Shown here: positions 34,670 through 43,011 of the stretch, piece after piece
Layout of the letters: each line of letters starts with the position of its first letter
Numbering within the stretch: position 1 is the first letter of the stretch
Assembly: GCA_943329075.2 (NCBI GenBank)
Contig: CALQCM020000023.1
Coordinates: 1 to 64,000 of the forward strand
DNA from: Chitinophaga pinensis
GTDB taxonomy: Bacteria > Pseudomonadota > Gammaproteobacteria > Burkholderiales > SG8-41
Length of the DNA stretch: 64,000 bases
Direction of reading: 5' to 3'
Program-made: the position numbers and the translations under genes
The notes under the pieces: model-generated
Databases searched by the model: none
The model's input: only the letters and a program-made list of their open reading frames with translations
Told to the model about the DNA's origin: nothing

Positions 34670-35944
34670 TTATTCCGTCTTCTCGAAATCGATGCGTTCG
34701 TTGACCGGCAGTCCCTGCAGGTAACGGCGCAGGCAATCGAGCCCCATCTCCACCGCGCCGAGCCGCACCCAGTCGCGGCCGCCGACAATGCGGCTGCGCC
34801 GCGAGGAGACGTCATTTGCCGTGGCGATTGCCAGGCAGGTGGTGCCGGCAAACTCGATGCGGTCGCCGCCTTCGTCGATGTCGATCAATACCGCCAGCGC
34901 ATGTGACGCGCCGGTCTGCTGCTGCGCGGCGCGCGCGACCATTTCCGCGGTTTCCTTGTTGATGCCGTCTTTCAGCGCGTTGCGCTCGAGGCCGACTGCC
35001 GCGCAGATTTCTTCGTTCTGACGCGCGACGATGCCACGGCGCAGGATATTTTCCGCGCCCGGCAGATGGGCGAGGCGGCCGGCGATCTGCCCGCTGCTGA
35101 AGGTCTCGACGATGGCGAGTGTCGCGTTGTGTTTCTTCAATTCATCGAGCACCACGCCTTCGAGCGTGGCATCGTTCTCGGCAAAGATGAAATTGCCGAA
35201 GCGCTTGCGCACCTCGGTTTCGACCGGGGCGAGTTTGCGTTTGACCTCGTCCATGTCGGCGCCGCGCACCGTCAGTTTCGTTTCCAGTTGCGGATAATGC
35301 GCGCGAAAGCCGAGCTTGACGCTGCCGTCGGGAGCGAGCGCTTCGACGCCGTTGAGCAGGGTGTCGGCGTGTGATTCGCCGATACCGTATGAATGAAAGC
35401 GCTTGAGATAAATCGCCGACTGCTTGCCGGCCTTGGCCAGCAGTCGCGGAATGATCTGGTCTTCGAGCATGCGCCTGAGTTCGCGCGGCACGCCCGGCGT
35501 GAACATGAAACGCGCCTTGCCGATGGTGACGGCGAAACCGCAGGCGGTGCCGACCGGATTGTCGAGCACCTCGGCGGTGGCCGGCAGCATGGCCTGCTTG
35601 ATGTTATTCGGCGGCATGACGCGGCTGCGGCGTTTGAAATAATCCTCCATCGTCGCCAGCCACTGTTCGTTGAGTTTCAATTCGACGCCGGCGGCTTTGG
35701 CGGCAATCTCCTGCGAGAGATCGTCGACCGTCGGGCCCAGCCCGCCATTGACGATCACCGCATCGGCGCGCTGGCCGGCGAGCTGAAACGCCAGCAGCAG
35801 GTTATCGCGGTCGTCACCGACGGTGGTCTCCCATTCGACGGCCAGCCCGCAGTCCTCAAGCTTTTGCGTGATGTAGCTGAAGTTGGTGTTGACGATTTTG
35901 CCGGTGAGTACCTCGTCGCCGGTGCAGATGACTTCGATGCGCAT
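34670..35944 (-). CDS. cinA: CinA family protein
   Basis: The 424-residue protein has an N-terminal MoaB/MogA-like domain (ICTGDEVLTGKIVNTN, NGGLGPTVDD; about residues 1-170) and a C-terminal domain related to nicotinamide-nucleotide amidase PncC (about 255-420). In the C-terminal domain the usual ESCTGG nucleophile region reads ETFSSGQIA, so amidase activity may be altered. CinA-type proteins recycle pyridine nucleotide by-products. ATG 35944 is preceded by AGGACAG. It stands alone, convergent with the small genes at 34.2-34.6 kb. Confidence 0.88.
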   Translation of the reverse strand: MRIEVICTGDEVLTGKIVNTNFSYITQKLEDCGLAVEWETTVGDDRDNLLLAFQLAGQRADAVIVNGGLGPTVDDLSQEIAAKAAGVELKLNEQWLATMEDYFKRRSRVMPPNNIKQAMLPATAEVLDNPVGTACGFAVTIGKARFMFTPGVPRELRRMLEDQIIPRLLAKAGKQSAIYLKRFHSYGIGESHADTLLNGVEALAPDGSVKLGFRAHYPQLETKLTVRGADMDEVKRKLAPVETEVRKRFGNFIFAENDATLEGVVLDELKKHNATLAIVETFSSGQIAGRLAHLPGAENILRRGIVARQNEEICAAVGLERNALKDGINKETAEMVARAAQQQTGASHALAVLIDIDEGGDRIEFAGTTCLAIATANDVSSRRSRIVGGRDWVRLGAVEMGLDCLRRYLQGLPVNERIDFEKTE

Positions 35945-35979
35945 GCTTCTGTCCTGTGATGTTGCGGCACATTGTTGTT

Positions 35980-36003
35980 GTAGCGCAGGCGACTCGCCTG
36001 CAA
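35980..36003. repeat. Half GTAGCGCAGGCGACTCGCCTGC element
   Basis: A partial copy of the palindrome found complete at 44546-44601, followed by a fragment of the TGGGTTGAGGCC family. Confidence 0.6.
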
Positions 36004-36055
36004 TCCTGCCTTTTAGATGGGTTGAGGCCGCCAGGCCGATACCCATCACAAATAG

Positions 36056-37051
36056 TCAGACAAGATTGACCAGTTGCTTGCCGAAATTTTTCCCCTTAAG
36101 CAACCCGATGAACGCCTGCGGCGCATTCTCAAGCCCCTCCGCGATGCTCTCGCGATATTTGATCTTGCCGTCGTGCACGAGTTGTCCAAGCTCGGCGAGC
36201 GCCGGTTTCCACAATTCCAGATGATCTGAGCAGATAAAGCCGCGCAGGTTGATGCGGTTGACCAGAAAGGCGCGGAAGTTTTTGACCGCAAGCGCGTCCG
36301 GGTCGTCGTAACCCGAAATCTGTCCGCACAGTACGATGCGCGAAAAGGCGTTCATGTGACCCAGCGCGGCGTTCAACACCGGGCCGCCGACGTTGTCAAA
36401 ATAAACGTCGACGCCACTCGGGCACGCCGCTTTCAGATCGGCATCGAGGTTGCCGGCCTTGTAGTCAACGCAGGCGTCGAAGCCGAGTTCGTTGACGACG
36501 TAATCGCATTTGGCTTTGCCGCCGGCGACACCAACGGCGCGGCAGCCTTTCAATTTGGCGAGCTGGCCGACGGTGCCGCCGACTGCGCCGCTGGCGGCGG
36601 AGACGACGACGGTTTCGCCGGCTTTCGGTTTGCCGTGTTCATTCAGACCGATCCATGCGGTGACGCCGGGCATGCCGACGGCACCGAGATAGGCCGACAG
36701 CGGCACGAAGTTCGGGTCGAGCCGGCGTGTGCCGCCGCCGTTCGATTTGCCGTAGAGCTGCCAGCCGGTGCGTGTTTCGACAAATTCGCCGGCTTTGAAT
36801 TTCGCATGTTTCGATTCGATCACTTCACCGACGGCGGTGCCGACCATGACTTCGCCGACCATTGCACTGGCTGCATAGGATTTTGAATCATCCATGCGGC
36901 CGCGCATGTAGGGGTCGAGCGAGAGGAAATGATTACGCACGACGAATTCGCCGTCCGCGGCCTGCGGAATCTCGTTTTCGAGGAGCCGGAAGTTCGCTTC
37001 GGTAACGGCGCCCTGAGGGCGTGCGGCGAGCAGGATTTGTTTGTTTTTCAT
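36056..37051 (-). CDS. NADP-dependent medium-chain oxidoreductase (leukotriene B4 12-hydroxydehydrogenase/CurA type)
   Basis: The 331-residue zinc-free MDR enzyme would reduce the double bond of an alpha,beta-unsaturated ketone or aldehyde with NADPH. Family markers are LSLDPYMRGRM near residue 45, the nucleotide motif SGAVGGTVGQLAKLKG, and YFDNVGGPVLNA. Length is normal. The start is the ATG at 37051; a longer frame from 37096 runs into leader sequence. It is not obviously in an operon; a REP pair separates it from the racemase-like gene. Confidence 0.92.
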   Translation of the reverse strand: MKNKQILLAARPQGAVTEANFRLLENEIPQAADGEFVVRNHFLSLDPYMRGRMDDSKSYAASAMVGEVMVGTAVGEVIESKHAKFKAGEFVETRTGWQLYGKSNGGGTRRLDPNFVPLSAYLGAVGMPGVTAWIGLNEHGKPKAGETVVVSAASGAVGGTVGQLAKLKGCRAVGVAGGKAKCDYVVNELGFDACVDYKAGNLDADLKAACPSGVDVYFDNVGGPVLNAALGHMNAFSRIVLCGQISGYDDPDALAVKNFRAFLVNRINLRGFICSDHLELWKPALAELGQLVHDGKIKYRESIAEGLENAPQAFIGLLKGKNFGKQLVNLV

Positions 37052-37090
37052 GCGTTCATTATTCCGGATTGATCGTCGGCTAAAAAACCT

Positions 37091-37172
37091 CGTCACTCCC
37101 GCGCAGGCGGGAGTCCAGGAATGTTTTATTTACGTAATCGAGATCTGACTGGATACCCGCTTTCGCGGGTAT
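37091..37172. repeat. REP-type palindromic repeat pair
   Basis: CTCCCGCGCAGGCGGGAG and ACCCGCTTTCGCGGGT units 55 bases apart between two same-strand genes. Confidence 0.75.
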
Positions 37173-37180
37173 GAAGTTAT

Positions 37181-37927
37181 TTAGATGTTGGTCATCACCT
37201 TGCCCCACTTCGGATCGGGGCGATGCAGCATCTTGCTGCCGGCCGAGCGCAGGGCGACCGCGGTCGTCGAGGTGATGTTGAGCAGTACCGGTTTGCCGAA
37301 CTCCGCTTCGAGCATGGGCACGGCGTGAATGGCGAACCACAGCCCGCCCGGCATCAGCAACGCCTCGGCTTCCGGCGCGGCGCGCAGCACTTTGCGGCCG
37401 AGCTCAAGGGCGAGTTCGTGATCGGCGGCGGCGCTCGAATATTTGTTCTGGTTGAGCGTGCGCGCGTGTGCTTCGCAGGCGACGACTTCGATGCCGGCTT
37501 CCTTCAGGTAAGCGGTCAGCGCATTGTTGACCTTGTCGGGCCAGCGCGTGGCCAGCGCGATTTTTTTCGCGCCGAAATGCTGCAGCGTGGCGATGTGTGC
37601 TTCGAGATCGGTGTCGCAGGCGATGCCGGTGCGCTTTTCGCCTTCGGCGAGAATTTCGCGCATCTTCGTGCGGCCGAGCGCCGAGGCCACCGGCACGCCG
37701 GAGAGCGACAGGCGGTCGACTTTTTTGCTCGCCAGCAGCGCGAAGCGGTCCCACAGCACGGGCAGCTCGGTGTTCACCGCTTCCAGCGTGTAATCGGTGA
37801 GGTTGAGACCGGTCGTCAGCAACATCATGCCCTCGGGGGCGACGCGGTAGAACTGATAGGCGTCGAGATCGGTGTAGAGGTGGGGGATGACGTAACCAAG
37901 CTGGTACCACGGGGCGATGATGCTCAT
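37181..37927 (-). CDS. Asp/Glu racemase/maleate isomerase-family protein without active-site Cys
   Basis: The 248-residue protein has the fold signature of the maleate cis-trans isomerase/arylmalonate decarboxylase branch (GYVIPHLYTDLDAYQF, EILAEGEKRTG, HFGAKKIALATRW, NITSTTAVALRS). The two positions that normally hold catalytic cysteines read SLSGVPV and LMPGGLWF, with no Cys; the only cysteines (GIACDTD, VVACEAH) are elsewhere. It may have lost isomerase activity or use another chemistry such as cofactor-free decarboxylation or hydration. ATG 37927 has AAGGA upstream. The long frame from 38230 is leader. Confidence 0.8.
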   Translation of the reverse strand: MSIIAPWYQLGYVIPHLYTDLDAYQFYRVAPEGMMLLTTGLNLTDYTLEAVNTELPVLWDRFALLASKKVDRLSLSGVPVASALGRTKMREILAEGEKRTGIACDTDLEAHIATLQHFGAKKIALATRWPDKVNNALTAYLKEAGIEVVACEAHARTLNQNKYSSAAADHELALELGRKVLRAAPEAEALLMPGGLWFAIHAVPMLEAEFGKPVLLNITSTTAVALRSAGSKMLHRPDPKWGKVMTNI

Positions 37928-38169
37928 TGCAGGCGCGTCCTTGCGATTAAAACGGTTGAAAATGGTGCCCGCATCATAGCGGAAAGGCCGCCCGCCTGCG
38001 TACGGCGATCGGTGCGGTGGCGCCGGCGCACCGCCTGCGCATGGAAGGCGAATTGCCTCGCGCAGGCCGGTCGCCTGCGCCACGCAAGCGCTGCCTGCGC
38101 AGCTCAAGTTTCTCCGCGCGGTTGCCGTTACCGGTGTGCAACATTGCCAAAGACCATGAGGAATCCACC

Positions 38170-38403
38170 ATGCTGAAGGCGGATCTGAACGACCATGACT
38201 ATTACGTCGTGCGCGCCGTTTCGCTGGCATCGGCGCGTTTTGGCGCGGTGAAATCGGTGCGTGTGCACCGCAAGCCGGCGCCGTTTGCGCTGGTCGAAAT
38301 GGCCAGCCGCGAGCAGGCCTATGAGCTCGCCGCCCAGTTCGGCGGTTCGATGTTCGGCGCCAGCGTGCTGGTGCATCTCGAACCGTTGCGCAAAGCCGCC
38401 TAG
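38170..38403 (+). CDS. Small protein of unknown function, ferredoxin-like/RRM-like pattern
   Basis: The 77-residue protein alternates predicted strands and helices (YYVVRAV, SVRVHRK, FALVEM, SREQAYELAAQF, SVLVHLEPL) in a way that recalls an RRM or ferredoxin-like fold. No specific family was recognised. The ATG at 38170 follows AGGAATCCACC. It precedes an esterase gene by 66 bases on the same strand. Coding is supported by codon bias and a clean start, not by homology. Confidence 0.55.
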   Translation: MLKADLNDHDYYVVRAVSLASARFGAVKSVRVHRKPAPFALVEMASREQAYELAAQFGGSMFGASVLVHLEPLRKAA

Positions 38404-38469
38404 CCGGCGCAACACGGCGGCGGCCCGCCGTTTTATACTCTCCGCTCGAATTTCCGGGGGAGGGTAGTC

Positions 38470-39342
38470 ATGGCAACAGCTCAATTAACGCGCCACGAAA
38501 TTGATGTGCGCGACGTCGAATACATCCGTCACGGCAACAAGGGTTATCAGGCGCGCGTTTACGTGCCGCGCGGTCAGGGCCCGTTTCCGCTGGTCATCGA
38601 TCTGCACGGCGGCGCCTGGTGCAACAAAGACCGCACCAGTGACGAAGGCACCGATGCGCCGCTGGCACAATCCGGCGTGGTGGTCGCTTCGCTCGATTTC
38701 CGCATGCCGCCCGACGCGGCTTATCCGGCCTCCTTGCAGGACATCAACTTCGCCGTGCGATCGTTCAAGCAGCATGCGGCCGAATTCAAAATCGACCCGC
38801 ACCGCGTCGGCATTCTCGGCGTTTCCAGCGGCGGTCATCAGGCCATGCTCACCGCGATGCGGCCGCGCGACGGTATCTACAACGCAATTCCCTTGCCTGG
38901 CGCGCGCTTCGATGCGTCAGTGCAGTGCGCGATCCTGTGCTGGCCGGTGATCGATCCGCTCGGCCGTTACGAATATGCGACGAAGCTGCTGACGTCCAAA
39001 GACGCCGGGCTGCGCAAGCAGGCCGAGAACTGGGTCGCCTGCCACGACAAATACTGGCCGAACACCAATGAAATGGACTCGGCCAATCCGGCGCGCATGG
39101 CGGCACGCGGCGAAACCATCGAGATGCCGCCGGTGATCGTGCTGCAGGGCACGGCCGACGTCGCGCATCCGGCGCCGCTGCGCGACCAATTCATCAAGGA
39201 CTATCGCGCGCGCGGCGGGCAGGTCGAGCTGCAGTTGTTCAAGGGTGTGGGAGAAGCATTCATCACCACCGACCCGACGTCACCGCAGGCGGTATCGGCG
39301 ATTGAGAAGATTATTGAATATGTGCATCGGGTGTTCGATTAG
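38470..39342 (+). CDS. Alpha/beta hydrolase (hormone-sensitive lipase-like esterase)
   Basis: The 290-residue enzyme has the HGGAW oxyanion motif (about residue 50), nucleophile elbow GVSSGGHQ (about 118), an acid in GTADVAHP (about 225) and a late His in the region after FKGVGEAFI, though that His is less obvious than usual. It resembles the HSL/carboxylesterase family acting on short esters. GGGGGAGGG precedes the ATG and TATACT at 38434-38439 may be a -10 element. A long palindrome follows its stop. Confidence 0.87.
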   Translation: MATAQLTRHEIDVRDVEYIRHGNKGYQARVYVPRGQGPFPLVIDLHGGAWCNKDRTSDEGTDAPLAQSGVVVASLDFRMPPDAAYPASLQDINFAVRSFKQHAAEFKIDPHRVGILGVSSGGHQAMLTAMRPRDGIYNAIPLPGARFDASVQCAILCWPVIDPLGRYEYATKLLTSKDAGLRKQAENWVACHDKYWPNTNEMDSANPARMAARGETIEMPPVIVLQGTADVAHPAPLRDQFIKDYRARGGQVELQLFKGVGEAFITTDPTSPQAVSAIEKIIEYVHRVFD

Positions 39343-39347
39343 CACCC

Positions 39348-39454
39348 GTAGGGTGGGCAACTTTGTTGCCCACGTTGACGGCGTTCGTTATGTCGCGCTC
39401 ATTTCTTTTTAAAATAAGATGTTAGCCGCGTGGGCAACAAGTTGCCCACCCTAC
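39348..39454. repeat. GTAGGGTGGGCAAC palindrome
   Basis: The arms GTAGGGTGGGCAAC and GTTGCCCACCCTAC enclose a further CGTGGGCAAC/GTTGCCCACG inversion. It begins five bases after the esterase stop and may act as a terminator for both flanking convergent genes. Confidence 0.8.
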
Positions 39455-39482
39455 GTGGCTGATTCTCGAATTGCGCGGCGCG

Positions 39483-40475
39483 CTAATCTTCGCGTATTCC
39501 GGCTTCCCGAATCACCTTGCCCCACTTGGTGATTTCCGTTTTGATCCTGCCGAGAAATTCTTCCGGCGTGCCGGTGGCGACTTCGAGCCCGGCGTCGAGA
39601 AAACGCTGTTTCATCGCCGGTGCGTTCATGCTGCGCGCGATTTCCTGATTGAGTCGCGCGACAACCGGTGCCGGTGTATTCGCGGGTACGAACATGCCGG
39701 TGATCGACGAGGCGTCGTAGCCGGGCACGCCGCTGGCGGCGATGGTCGGCAATTCCGGAATCAATGCGGAGGGCTGTTCGCTGCCGACGGCGATGGCGCG
39801 CAGCTTGCCTGAGTGCAGATGCGGATTGACCGAACCCAGCGGTGAAAACATCAAGTGCGCTTCGCCACCGAGCAACGCCGTCACCGCGGGACCCGTGCCT
39901 TTGTAGGGAATGCGCACGATATCTGCTCCCGTCATGACCTTGAACAACTCCATCGACAGATGCGTCGAGGCGCCGATGGTGCCTGCGGCGTAATTGAGTT
40001 GGCCCGGCCGTGCTTTCGCCAGCGTAATCAAGTCACGCACCGATTTCACCGGCAGCGACGGGTGCACCACCAGCACGACGGGGGCAAGTGTCGTCAGCGA
40101 AACGGGCGCGAGATCGCGCAATGGATCATAGGGCGCTTTGGCGCGCAGCAGGGGCAGCAGCCAGACGCTGTTGCCGTAATAGAGCAGGGTGTTGCCGTCG
40201 GGCGCAGCCCTGGCCGTGTATTCGACAGCCAGACTGCCGCGGTTTTCGATGATGACCTGCTGGCCGAGGGCGCGCGTGAGGTCCGGCGCAATCAGGCGCG
40301 CGGAGAGGTCGTTGGTGCTGCCCGGCTCCGAGGTAACGATGCGGATGAACTTGGTGCTGACGAGTTGCGCGTGGGCTGCGGTAGCGCATAACGCAACTAT
40401 CGCTGCAAGAAGGCACGACGCGTAGGGTGCGCATCGCGCATGCGGTTGCAGCGGTTGACGGTGCGCAGTGTGCAC
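39483..40475 (-). CDS. Bug/TctC solute-binding protein with repeat-derived N-terminus
   Basis: The mature part (from about AHAQLVST onward) is an intact Bug protein of the TSE type: ligand loop TSEPGSTNDLSAR, ENRGS, APDGNTLLYY, VVHPSLPVKSV. The start is a problem: no ATG lies close to the signal peptide core (LLAAIVALCATAAHA), because palindromic repeats abut it. A GTG at 40475 inside repeat sequence would give a 330-residue precursor with an unusually long n-region; an ATG at 40811 would add over 100 repeat-coded residues. It may be poorly translated or decaying. The upstream repeats are tandemly duplicated. Confidence 0.75.
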   Translation of the reverse strand: MHTAHRQPLQPHARCAPYASCLLAAIVALCATAAHAQLVSTKFIRIVTSEPGSTNDLSARLIAPDLTRALGQQVIIENRGSLAVEYTARAAPDGNTLLYYGNSVWLLPLLRAKAPYDPLRDLAPVSLTTLAPVVLVVHPSLPVKSVRDLITLAKARPGQLNYAAGTIGASTHLSMELFKVMTGADIVRIPYKGTGPAVTALLGGEAHLMFSPLGSVNPHLHSGKLRAIAVGSEQPSALIPELPTIAASGVPGYDASSITGMFVPANTPAPVVARLNQEIARSMNAPAMKQRFLDAGLEVATGTPEEFLGRIKTEITKWGKVIREAGIRED

Positions 40476-40787
40476 CCTACGACTGTCCTCAACCACTTCG
40501 TCATTCCCGCGCAAGCGGGAATCCAGGCATTTGTAGAAGGGTCGGATCAAAAAAAGACTGGACTCCCGCTTGCGCGGGAGTGACGTACTAATGATGTTGA
40601 CGGGAAGCGATCGCTGGCACGGCGCGTAGGGTGCGCATCGCGCACGCGGATACGATGGTTGACGGTGCACCCTACGACTGTCCTCAACCACTTCGTCATT
40701 CCCGCGCAAGCGGGAATCCAGGAATTTGTAGAAGGGTCGGATCAAAAAAAGACTGGACTCCCGCTTTCGCGGGAGTGACGTACTGAT
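40413..40787. repeat. Tandem duplication of a composite palindromic repeat
   Basis: Copy A (40413-40592) and copy B (40617-40787) share the order GCGTAGGGTGCGCATCGCGCA, GTGCACCCTACGACTGTCCTCAACC, a REP unit, GTAGAAGGGTCGGATCAAAAAAAGACTGG and a second REP unit. They differ by a few substitutions and one short indel. The array fills the gap between the aldo/keto reductase gene and the Bug gene and runs into the latter's coding start. Confidence 0.88.
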
Positions 40788-40813
40788 AAGAGGGGCGGCG
40801 CGCGACCGCATGC

Positions 40814-41779
40814 TCAGGCCGCTGCGGTAATGCGGTCGATTTCAGCGACATCCTCTGCCGTGGCGGTCCACGTCGTGCCCGCATGCACATTACTCGCGAT
40901 CTGCTCGGGTTTGGTTGCGCCGGCGATGACGCTGGCCACCGTCGGCTTCGCCAGCAGCCAGCCGAAGGCAAGTTGCAGCAGCGTGATGTCGCGCGCGGCG
41001 CAGAACGCGTCGAGTGCTTCGAGCAGGTCCCAGTTCTGTTCGGTAACGAATTTTGCGGTCCAGCGTTTACCCGGTGCCAGCCGCGCATCCGGCGACAGCG
41101 GCGCATGGCGTTTGTATTTGCCGGTCAGCAGGCCCGCGGCCAGCGGCAGATAGGGCAGCATGCCGATGCCGTGCGTTTGCATGGCCGGGATCATGTCGCG
41201 TTCGACACGGCGCGCCAGCGCGCTGTATTCCTCCTGGCAACTGCTGAAGGGTGTGAGGCTATGGTGCTTCGCCGTCCATTGCGCATCGACGACGCGCCAC
41301 GCCGGATAATTCGAGCAGCCGATGTGGCGCACCTTGCCCTGTTTGACCAGATCATCGAGGGCGCGCATGGTTTCCTCGATCGGTGTTTTCGGATCGGGTT
41401 TGTGCGCCTGATAGAGATCGATGTAATCGGTGTTGAGTCGCTTGAGGCTGGCTTCAACCGCGATCATGATGACGCGCCTTGACGAACCGCCTTTGGTATT
41501 GGCGTCGTAGACTTTGCGCTCGTTACCGAATTTGGTGGCGAGAATAATATTTTTGCGCGCGGCGCCCAGCGTTTGGCCAAGGCAGATTTCAGAACCTGAC
41601 GCGACGCCGTAGTCGTCGCCGTACATGTCGGAGGTGTCGAACAGCGTGATGCCGGCATCGAGCGCGGCATGGATGACTTTTTTCGAGGACTCCATGTCGA
41701 TGCGGCCGTTGAAGGCGTTGCAGCCGATGCCGACTTCGGAAACAAGCAGATTTGATGTGCCGAGATTTCTGAGTTTCAT
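40814..41779 (-). CDS. Aldo/keto reductase
   Basis: The 321-residue NADPH-dependent (beta/alpha)8 barrel has the catalytic tetrad Asp and Tyr in FDTSDMYG, Lys in LATKFG and His in YQAHKPD, plus the C-terminal nucleotide motif IAGATKPEQIASN. It groups with the AKR families that act on aldehydes and ketones, often annotated as YghZ/Kv-beta-like. AGGAG eleven bases upstream supports the ATG at 41779. It diverges from a Bug gene with about 107 bases between starts. Confidence 0.91.
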   Translation of the reverse strand: MKLRNLGTSNLLVSEVGIGCNAFNGRIDMESSKKVIHAALDAGITLFDTSDMYGDDYGVASGSEICLGQTLGAARKNIILATKFGNERKVYDANTKGGSSRRVIMIAVEASLKRLNTDYIDLYQAHKPDPKTPIEETMRALDDLVKQGKVRHIGCSNYPAWRVVDAQWTAKHHSLTPFSSCQEEYSALARRVERDMIPAMQTHGIGMLPYLPLAAGLLTGKYKRHAPLSPDARLAPGKRWTAKFVTEQNWDLLEALDAFCAARDITLLQLAFGWLLAKPTVASVIAGATKPEQIASNVHAGTTWTATAEDVAEIDRITAAA

Positions 41780-41886
41780 GTGCCGGGTTTCTCCTGTCGC
41801 CGCAACGGGCGGGTTCTGCAGTATAGTTGTGGTCAACGCGGAACGGTATGACTGGCGCCGCCATAATAAAACGAAGTGAGGAGAGC

Positions 41887-42849
41887 ATGCTGCTGGTGAG
41901 AGTTGCCGGATGCGTGGCAGTGGCCGCATCGACGGCGTGCATTGTGTGTGCTGCGCAGGCGCAGGAAGCCCCCTACCCGAACCGCTATATCCGCATACTG
42001 ACGTCCGAGGCGGGCAGTACCAACGATATCGTTGCGCGCATCCTCGCGCGCCATCTGCCGGAGAAACTCGGCCAGACCGTGGTGGTGGAAAACCGCGGCG
42101 GGCCGGCGGCCGATGTGGCGGCGCGTTCGCCGGGTGATGGCTATACGATCCTGCTCTACGGCTCGTCGGTGTGGGTGCTGCCGTATTTCCGCCGCATGAA
42201 CTACGACCCGTTGCGTGATCTGACGGCGGTGTCGTCGGCCTATTCGCAGGCGATCATATTGCTGGTGCATCCGTCGTTGCCGGTGAAATCCGTCAAGGAT
42301 CTGATCGCGCTGGCGAAGGCGCGGCCGGGCCAGCTCAATTATTCGGCGGGCACCACGGCGGCCACACCGCACCTGGCAATGGAATTGTTCAAGTACCAGA
42401 GCAAGCTCAATTTCGTGCGCGTCAACTACCGCGGCACGCAGCCGGCGGTCAATGCGCTGACGGCGGGCGAAGTGCAGGTGATGTTTACCGGCGCCGGTTC
42501 TGTGCTGCCGCTGGTGAACGCGGGGCGTTTGCGCGCAATCGCGGTGACAACCGCCGAACGCAGCCCGCTGGTGCCGGGCCTGCCGACGGTGGCGGAGTCG
42601 GGGTTGCCGGGCTACGAATTCACCTCGGTGGTCGGCGTGTTTGCGCCAGCGAAAACGCCGCCGGCGATTGTTGATCTGCTGAGCAAAGAGATTATGGCGA
42701 TCCTCAAACGGACGGATGTCGTCGATCCTTTGTTTGAGTCAGGTACGGCGGCGCTCGGCAGTGCGCCGGAAGAATTCGGCAATCGCGTGCGCGCCGATAT
42801 CGAGCGCTGGCGCAAGGTCATCAAGGACACAGGCATTCAGATCGAGTAA
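41887..42849 (+). CDS. Bug/TctC solute-binding protein (TSE-type loop)
   Basis: The 320-residue exported protein has a signal peptide ending near AAQA|QEAP and the ligand loop TSEAGSTNDIVAR with ENRGGP, the same subtype as the protein at 39483. AGGAG lies just before the ATG at 41887; the frame from 41827 is leader. TATAGT at 41822-41827 may be a -10 element. The next gene, 162 bases on through repeats, encodes a tricarballylate dehydrogenase-like flavoprotein, which would fit uptake of a tricarboxylate-like ligand. Confidence 0.91.
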   Translation: MLLVRVAGCVAVAASTACIVCAAQAQEAPYPNRYIRILTSEAGSTNDIVARILARHLPEKLGQTVVVENRGGPAADVAARSPGDGYTILLYGSSVWVLPYFRRMNYDPLRDLTAVSSAYSQAIILLVHPSLPVKSVKDLIALAKARPGQLNYSAGTTAATPHLAMELFKYQSKLNFVRVNYRGTQPAVNALTAGEVQVMFTGAGSVLPLVNAGRLRAIAVTTAERSPLVPGLPTVAESGLPGYEFTSVVGVFAPAKTPPAIVDLLSKEIMAILKRTDVVDPLFESGTAALGSAPEEFGNRVRADIERWRKVIKDTGIQIE

Positions 42850-42855
42850 CAAAAA

Positions 42856-42979
42856 TTAACGCCCTCGCCCCGCGCAAGCGGGGAGAGCGAAGCGAGGGGC
42901 TGGGTTGGGGTGAAGGGCTGCGTGCAATTTGCAAACGCCCCCTCACCCTAGCCCTCTCCCCCATGGCTGGGGGAGAGGG
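42856..42979. repeat. GC-rich palindromic repeats between Bug and flavoprotein genes
   Basis: CCCTCGCCCCGCGCAAGCGGGG...GAGGG and CCCTCTCCCCCATGGCTGGGGGAGAGGGG units separate the two genes by 162 bases. Confidence 0.65.
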
Positions 42980-43011
42980 GAAACAAAAACAATTTAATCG
43001 GGAGAGATGTA

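Noticed and set aside
37928..38230. N-terminal extension of the racemase-like protein
   Set aside because: The leader is Arg/Pro/Cys-rich, matches no family sequence and contains the divergent promoter area.
40413..40787. CRISPR-like array
   Set aside because: There are only two copies, they are long and composite, and no spacers or cas genes are present.
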